Shown: piece after piece, positions 59,807 to 64,000 of the stretch
Numbering within the stretch: the first letter of the stretch is position 1
Layout of the letters: every line of letters begins with the position of its first letter
NCBI RefSeq assembly: GCF_012396615.1
Contig: NZ_JAAXPV010000014.1
Span: 1 to 64,000 of the forward strand
Origin: Rothia terrae
GTDB lineage: Bacteria; Actinomycetota; Actinomycetes; Actinomycetales; Micrococcaceae
Direction of reading: 5' to 3'
DNA length: 64,000 nucleotides
Translations under genes and position numbers: made by a program
The notes under the pieces: generated by a model
Seen by the model: only the letters and a program-made list of their open reading frames with translations
What the model was told of the DNA's origin: nothing
Database searches by the model: none

Positions 59807-60730
59807 ATGTTCGCAATCGCCGGTTTTACCTTTGTTTTAATCATTCTTGGCATTCTCGCTGTCCTTCTGCTGATGAGCGTGCTGGTGGTGCCGCAATCCG
59901 ACGTCTACGTGATTGAGAAGCTCGGTAAGTACCATCGCACCCTGTTCTCCGGCCTGCATTTTCGCCTGCCGGTGGTGGAACGCGTCGCCTACAAGCAGAC
60001 GCTACGCATCAAAGAACTTGACCTGATGGTCGCCACCAAGACCAAAGACAACGTCTTTGTGCAGGTGCCCGTGAACGTGCAGTACTTTGTGAACGAGAAC
60101 GAGCAGGACATTCGCAACTCCGTCTACCGCCTGTCGAACCCCGAGAACCAGATGCGTTCTTACATTCAGCAGAACATTGTGGGTTCGCTGTCCAAGCTAG
60201 ATTTGGACGAGGCGTACGGCTCCTTGCACCAGGTTGGCTTGGCGTTGCAGGGCGAGCTGACCGAGAAAATCGGCGAGTACGGTTACGTTATTAAAGACAC
60301 CAACGTCATTGACGTTGAGCCCGCGCCCGAGGTGAAGGACGCGATGAACCAGGTGAACGCGTCCGAACGTAAGCGTCAGGCGCAGATTCTCACTGCTGAG
60401 GGTAACAAGGCTGCCGCGATTCTTGAGGCGGAGGCAGAGCGTGACGCGCGCCGTCTGCGCGGTGAGGGTATCGCGCAGGAGGGTGATGAGATCGCTAAGG
60501 GTATGAAGGAACGCATCGACAAGCTCAAGGATGCGGGTCTGACCGCTGATGCTGCCGTGGAGTGGTTGAAGTTCAACGACGGCATCGCGGTGTACACGGC
60601 GCTGGCCTCCAGTAATAACGCCAAGGTCATCATGATGGACAACAACCTAGGTCCGAACTCGGGCCAGCCCATGACGTCCGAGGACATTACGCGCAGCATC
60701 ATCCGCGCCGACGAGGTACAAGGCAGGTAG
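59807..60730 (+). CDS. SPFH/band 7 membrane protein (stomatin-like)
   Basis: A 307-residue protein with one N-terminal membrane helix, an SPFH domain (VPQSDVYVIEKLGKYHRTL, then DLMVATKTKDNVFVQVPVNV) and a long C-terminal coiled coil rich in Ala, Glu and Arg. Stomatin-like proteins oligomerise and organise membrane microdomains, often with an NfeD partner; no nfeD gene is adjacent. TAAGGAAA is a good ribosome-binding site. Confidence 0.9.
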   Translation: MFAIAGFTFVLIILGILAVLLLMSVLVVPQSDVYVIEKLGKYHRTLFSGLHFRLPVVERVAYKQTLRIKELDLMVATKTKDNVFVQVPVNVQYFVNENEQDIRNSVYRLSNPENQMRSYIQQNIVGSLSKLDLDEAYGSLHQVGLALQGELTEKIGEYGYVIKDTNVIDVEPAPEVKDAMNQVNASERKRQAQILTAEGNKAAAILEAEAERDARRLRGEGIAQEGDEIAKGMKERIDKLKDAGLTADAAVEWLKFNDGIAVYTALASSNNAKVIMMDNNLGPNSGQPMTSEDITRSIIRADEVQGR

Positions 60731-60755
60731 CCTGCTGGGCCGATGCTGACCTGCT

Positions 60756-60821
60756 AACCCCTGGTGTTCCGCTCATCCGCTGAGTGTTTAACTACTTGCC
60801 GTGAGCGAAACGCCAGGGGTT
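60756..60821. repeat. Intergenic inverted repeat, family C, copy 3
   Basis: AACCCCTGGTGTTCCGCTCA at 60756-60775 pairs with the arm at 60802-60821 with two mismatches. It begins 25 bases after the SPFH gene stop. Confidence 0.82.
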
Positions 60822-60875
60822 TGTTGTGTGCGGACGCTGGTAGTTAGGGGAGGATGCTCGGCAGTCAGGCACGCC

Positions 60876-60952
60876 GTCGCCAGCAGTCCCTCTCGCATCC
60901 TCGCGCGGGGCGCTCGGAAGCGATTCACGCCAGCCCCGAGCCAGCTGGCGAC
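60876..60952. repeat. Structured intergenic repeat, family F, copy 2 (reverse orientation)
   Basis: GTCGCCAGC at 60876-60884 pairs with GCTGGCGAC at 60944-60952. The reverse complement of the inside (GGCGTGAATCGC ... GAGAGGGACTGC) matches the element at 16005-16117. Confidence 0.68.
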
Positions 60953-61027
60953 GCGCGCACCTGGCTGCCTCCCCCGCCTGGCCGCCTCGACCCCGCCGTC
61001 CTGCCGCGTCGCGTCCTTATCTGACCT

Positions 61028-61094
61028 TGAACCGGCGTTTTTCGCTTGAGCCGGCGATAACCAACCGCCGGTTCAACGTAAAAACGCCGGGTCA
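61028..61094. repeat. Intergenic inverted repeat, family G, copy 2
   Basis: TTGAACCGGCGTTTTT at 61028 pairs, with one mismatch, with AAAAACGCCGGGTCA ending 61094; an inner GCCGGCG...CGCCGGTTCAA helix is also present. It lies 89 bases before the Nudix gene start. Confidence 0.8.
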
Positions 61095-61182
61095 TTTTGT
61101 GTGCACATCGGGCTGCCGCCTGGCACCGCGCCCGCGGAAAATCTAAGCTGCTTGTATGAGCAAGTCCGTGCAAGGAGTAGAT

Positions 61183-61578
61183 ATGAAGAAGTGTATTAGT
61201 GTTGTCGGCGCGGTTTTAGTGAAAGACAATAAGGTTCTGGCAGCGCAGCGTAGTCAGAACATGTCATTACCCGGTATGTGGGAGTTCCCCGGTGGCAAAA
61301 TTGAAACCAGTGAAACCCCGCAACAGGCTCTAGCCCGCGAGCTTCAAGAAGAACTTAAGCTGGACGCCCGCGTCGGCGAAGAAGTTGAGTCAACAACTCA
61401 CGAATACGATTTCGGCATCGTTACGCTCACAACTTTCTACTGCGCACTTGCAGATGCAGAACCCATACTCACTGAACACTCCGAAATTCGCTGGGTAGAA
61501 CCACAGAAACTCCTGGAGCTGGATTGGGCCCCCGCGGACATCCCCGCAGTCGAAAAGATCATGAAAGACCTGAGCTAA
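61183..61578 (+). CDS. Nudix hydrolase (MutT-like nucleotide pyrophosphohydrolase)
   Basis: A 131-residue Nudix protein. The Nudix box fits the GX5EX7REUXEEXGU pattern, starting GGKIETSETPQQ and ending ARELQEELKL. The N-terminus KKCISVVGAVLVKDNKVLAA with PGMWEFPGGK is typical of MutT/8-oxo-dGTP pyrophosphatases. AAGGAG six bases before the ATG at 61183 selects this start over an ATG at 61156. Its stop is 2 bases before a PLD-helicase gene, so the two are translationally coupled. In that setting it may be a nucleotide-handling subunit of a defence operon, not a housekeeping repair enzyme. Confidence 0.9.
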   Translation: MKKCISVVGAVLVKDNKVLAAQRSQNMSLPGMWEFPGGKIETSETPQQALARELQEELKLDARVGEEVESTTHEYDFGIVTLTTFYCALADAEPILTEHSEIRWVEPQKLLELDWAPADIPAVEKIMKDLS

Positions 61579-61580
61579 TC

Positions 61581-64000
61581 ATGACTGTCCATAACGCTGA
61601 TCCCCGTCAAATTCTTGCGGACGACAATGCCTACGGATTTATCGACAAAACAGCGGTATCTCAACGCATCTTCAACCCTTATCTTTACGCTAACAAGAGT
61701 GAGCACACTATGCTGCGCGCTATGCTCGATGAGCTACGGCGTGCCCAATCTTTCAAGTTCTCAGTAGCTTTCATAACCTCGTCCGCACTGGGGCTACTCA
61801 AGCAGGCTCTTCTTGATTTCAAGGGCGAAGGCACAATTTATACTTCAACTTACCTAGACTTCAACGAGCCCAGTGTTTTTGAGGAACTCCTCAAATTCCC
61901 AAACATTAACGTCAGAGTCCTCAATGATTCTGTGGACGCGTTCCATAGCAAGGGTTACATCTTTCATCAGGCGCGCACAACTACCGCAATCGTGGGTAGC
62001 TCGAACCTAACGCGAGGTGCGCTGCTTATGAACGAGGAATGGAACCTTCGTTTCTCGGCGATGCCAGACGGTCATATTACCGAACAGCTTGAGGACGCGA
62101 TTGACCGACTGCATGCCGCATCCTCGCCTCTGACCACTGACTGGATTAGGGCTTACGAGTCACGCAGAAAACCGCAGATCGTCAGAGCTGCTTTTGAGGC
62201 ACCCACAGAGCCGGTGGTACCTGTGGGCCGCATCGAACCAAACTTAATGCAACAAGAGGCTCTCAACGAGTTAGCAGCACTTAGGAATACGGGAGCTGAA
62301 CGAGCACTCATTATTTCTGCAACGGGTACAGGTAAAACAATTCTGGCGGCGCTCGCTGTGCGTCAGGCTAAACCGCGGCGGGTTTTGTTTTTAGTGCACC
62401 GTGAGCAGATCCTTAATAAAACGATTGAGGAGTTTCAGAAAGTTCTCGAGGAGCCTGCAGACGAGTTCGGTAAGTTTGTGGGAAGTCAGCGCGAAATAGA
62501 CCGTAAGTACGTGTTTGCTACGGTGCAGACGATGTCCCGTGAAGAGAACCTACAAAGTATCTCTGCGCAACATTTTGATTACGTCATTATCGATGAGGTG
62601 CATCGCGCTGGAGCGACTTCTTACACACGCATTATTGATTATCTGAAGCCTGATTTCTTACTGGGACTCACCGCAACCCCCGAGCGTACTGACGGCACCA
62701 ATATCTACGAGCTGTTTCATTACAACGTCCCATACGAGATTCGACTGCAAAAAGCACTTGAATCGAAGATGCTGGTTCCCTTCAGCTATTACGGAGTCAG
62801 CGACTATACAGATGCCCAGGGTACTACTATCGAAGAAACCTCTGACCTGCGGAAACTCGTAGTAGATGAACGTGTAGATTATATTGTCCAGATGCTTGAG
62901 ACCTATGGCCATGCTCGTAACGTCAAAGGCCTGATGTTTTGTGGCCGTAAAGATGAGGCAAAAGAACTTTCGAGGGAGTTCAACAAACGTTCCTTGAACG
63001 GACGAGCTCTACGTACAGCGATCCTCTCTGGTGAGGACTCTCAAATTGCTCGAGAAGACACCGTTCAGCGACTTCAACGAGGAGAACTCGACTATATCCT
63101 GACCGTCGATATCTTCAACGAGGGTATCGATATTCCAGATGTTAACCAGGTTGTGATGCTACGTAACACGCAATCATCCATTATTTTCACTCAGCAACTT
63201 GGACGCGGGCTTCGTAAGTTCACCGGTAAAGACCATCTTCGCGTCATCGACTTTATTGGTAATTACAAAAATAACTTCCTCATTCCCATCGCTTTATTTG
63301 GTGATAGGTCACTCAATAAAGACTCCATTCGCGAGAAACTTATTCAGGCCCGCCAATCCGGAGCAATTGCCGGGATTTCAAACATCAGTTTTGATGAGGT
63401 TTCTCGTGAGCGTGTTCTGGACGCACTTTCAGCAGCCAAGCTTGACAGCATGGTGATGCTGAAAAAGACGTACCGCGAATTAGAAGAGCGATTGGGGCGC
63501 ACACCCATGCGTTACGATTTTGCGCACTACGACACCGCAAACCCCACTGTTTTTCTCACAACTAACAACACGCGTCCTACCTACTGGCATTTTCTGAAGA
63601 AAATAGACAACGCAACACCGGAGCTTTCACCTGTACAACAGGGGTACCTGGCTCTTTTAGATAGGGAGTTTCTAAACGGAAAACGTCCTCACGAATTGCT
63701 TTTGCTCAAAGAACTACTAGCACACGGGAACATCGCAGCACCTGAGCTAAAAGAGATCTACGCGGAATATGGCGCTGTGGCCGAGCCGCAAACCATAGAA
63801 TCTGTTGCACGCTTTCTGAACCTGGAATTCTTTACCGATGCTGGACGCGAGCGTTATGGTAACCGGCCCATCGCATCGTTCGCTGGGCAGAGATTTGAGA
63901 TTTCCCAAGAATTTAAAGCTGAATACGAGGGGAACATTTACTTTGCGCAGCATATAGATGACGTTCTGGAGGCAGGGCTCTACCTCAACCAACACCACTA
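61581..64000 (+). CDS. PLD-nuclease / superfamily 2 helicase / DUF3427 protein (partial)
   Basis: At least 806 codons, running off the right edge. The N-terminal phospholipase D-like nuclease domain has AFHSKGYIF (H122, K124) and GSSNLTRGAL. A superfamily 2 helicase core follows, with Walker A ATGTGKT (about 247-253), DEVH box IIDEVHRAGA (about 336-345), LTATPERTDG and the motif VI region QQLGRGLRKF. The region beyond about residue 590 matches the DUF3427 C-terminal family. This domain order is known from proteins with restriction-like or defence roles in bacterial genome islands. It is coupled to the upstream Nudix gene. Nuclease plus ATP-dependent translocation on nucleic acid is inferred from the motifs. 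Confidence 0.88.
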   Translation, partial: MTVHNADPRQILADDNAYGFIDKTAVSQRIFNPYLYANKSEHTMLRAMLDELRRAQSFKFSVAFITSSALGLLKQALLDFKGEGTIYTSTYLDFNEPSVFEELLKFPNINVRVLNDSVDAFHSKGYIFHQARTTTAIVGSSNLTRGALLMNEEWNLRFSAMPDGHITEQLEDAIDRLHAASSPLTTDWIRAYESRRKPQIVRAAFEAPTEPVVPVGRIEPNLMQQEALNELAALRNTGAERALIISATGTGKTILAALAVRQAKPRRVLFLVHREQILNKTIEEFQKVLEEPADEFGKFVGSQREIDRKYVFATVQTMSREENLQSISAQHFDYVIIDEVHRAGATSYTRIIDYLKPDFLLGLTATPERTDGTNIYELFHYNVPYEIRLQKALESKMLVPFSYYGVSDYTDAQGTTIEETSDLRKLVVDERVDYIVQMLETYGHARNVKGLMFCGRKDEAKELSREFNKRSLNGRALRTAILSGEDSQIAREDTVQRLQRGELDYILTVDIFNEGIDIPDVNQVVMLRNTQSSIIFTQQLGRGLRKFTGKDHLRVIDFIGNYKNNFLIPIALFGDRSLNKDSIREKLIQARQSGAIAGISNISFDEVSRERVLDALSAAKLDSMVMLKKTYRELEERLGRTPMRYDFAHYDTANPTVFLTTNNTRPTYWHFLKKIDNATPELSPVQQGYLALLDREFLNGKRPHELLLLKELLAHGNIAAPELKEIYAEYGAVAEPQTIESVARFLNLEFFTDAGRERYGNRPIASFAGQRFEISQEFKAEYEGNIYFAQHIDDVLEAGLYLNQHH

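Overview
The window looks like a stretch of an actinobacterial chromosome, most likely Rothia or a close Micrococcaceae relative. That call rests on recognised gene families (very large NAD-type glutamate dehydrogenase, DUF6541-like membrane protein, sucrase/ferredoxin-like protein, DUF1846, DinB/DUF664), an LAxTG-type sortase signal, TANNNT -10 boxes and several apparently leaderless starts. Composition is moderately GC-rich by eye. No rRNA, tRNA, CRISPR array or insertion sequence was recognised. Two ParB parS-type palindromes (33071-33086 perfect, 48036-48051 one mismatch) suggest an origin-proximal location.

Layout. 0.6-3.7 kb: two-component system followed by a pair of CrcB/FluC fluoride channels. 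3.8-5.5 kb: catabolic acetolactate synthase. 5.7-7.1 kb: two VanZ-like proteins. 7.1-15 kb: Tat-exported protein, aquaglyceroporin, asparagine permease, secreted GH16 glucanase, ArgE-type deacetylase, flavin reductase. 15.4-17.6 kb: gluconokinase and gluconate permease. 17.7-25.7 kb: surface-polysaccharide cluster (DUF6541 protein, four GT2 glycosyltransferases, DUF2304 protein, flippase). 25.9-28.7 kb: MHS-type transporter, a small unknown gene, shikimate/quinate dehydrogenase. 28.9-33.8 kb: NAD-glutamate dehydrogenase. 34-38 kb: Fic protein, penicillin-binding lipoprotein, GyrI-like protein. 38-41.4 kb: a decayed MarR / DUF1295 / acyl-CoA ligase operon with two poly-G tracts. 41.5-43.8 kb: ArsD-like Cys-tailed protein with a 47-residue leader gene, then a DJ-1/PfpI protein. 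43.9-47.6 kb: cell-wall 5'-nucleotidase, broken SDR/NTF2 remnants, cold-shock protein. 47.8-53.5 kb: Suc/Fer-like protein, S4 protein, GNAT, PNPOx-like, MATE, DUF4190-like protein. 53.6-57.2 kb: giant YhgE/Pip repeat protein with its TetR regulator. 57.4-60.7 kb: DinB-like, DUF1846, SPFH proteins. 61.2-64 kb: a Nudix hydrolase coupled to a PLD-helicase-DUF3427 protein that runs off the end, a candidate defence operon.

The most striking non-coding feature is a set of at least nine sequence families of long intergenic inverted repeats (called A to I here). They have 9-32 bp arms, sit almost always at gene 3' ends, and recur two to six times each. Some supply the last codons or the stop of the adjacent gene, one family flanks the fic gene on both sides, and three different families are stacked immediately upstream of the Nudix-helicase operon.
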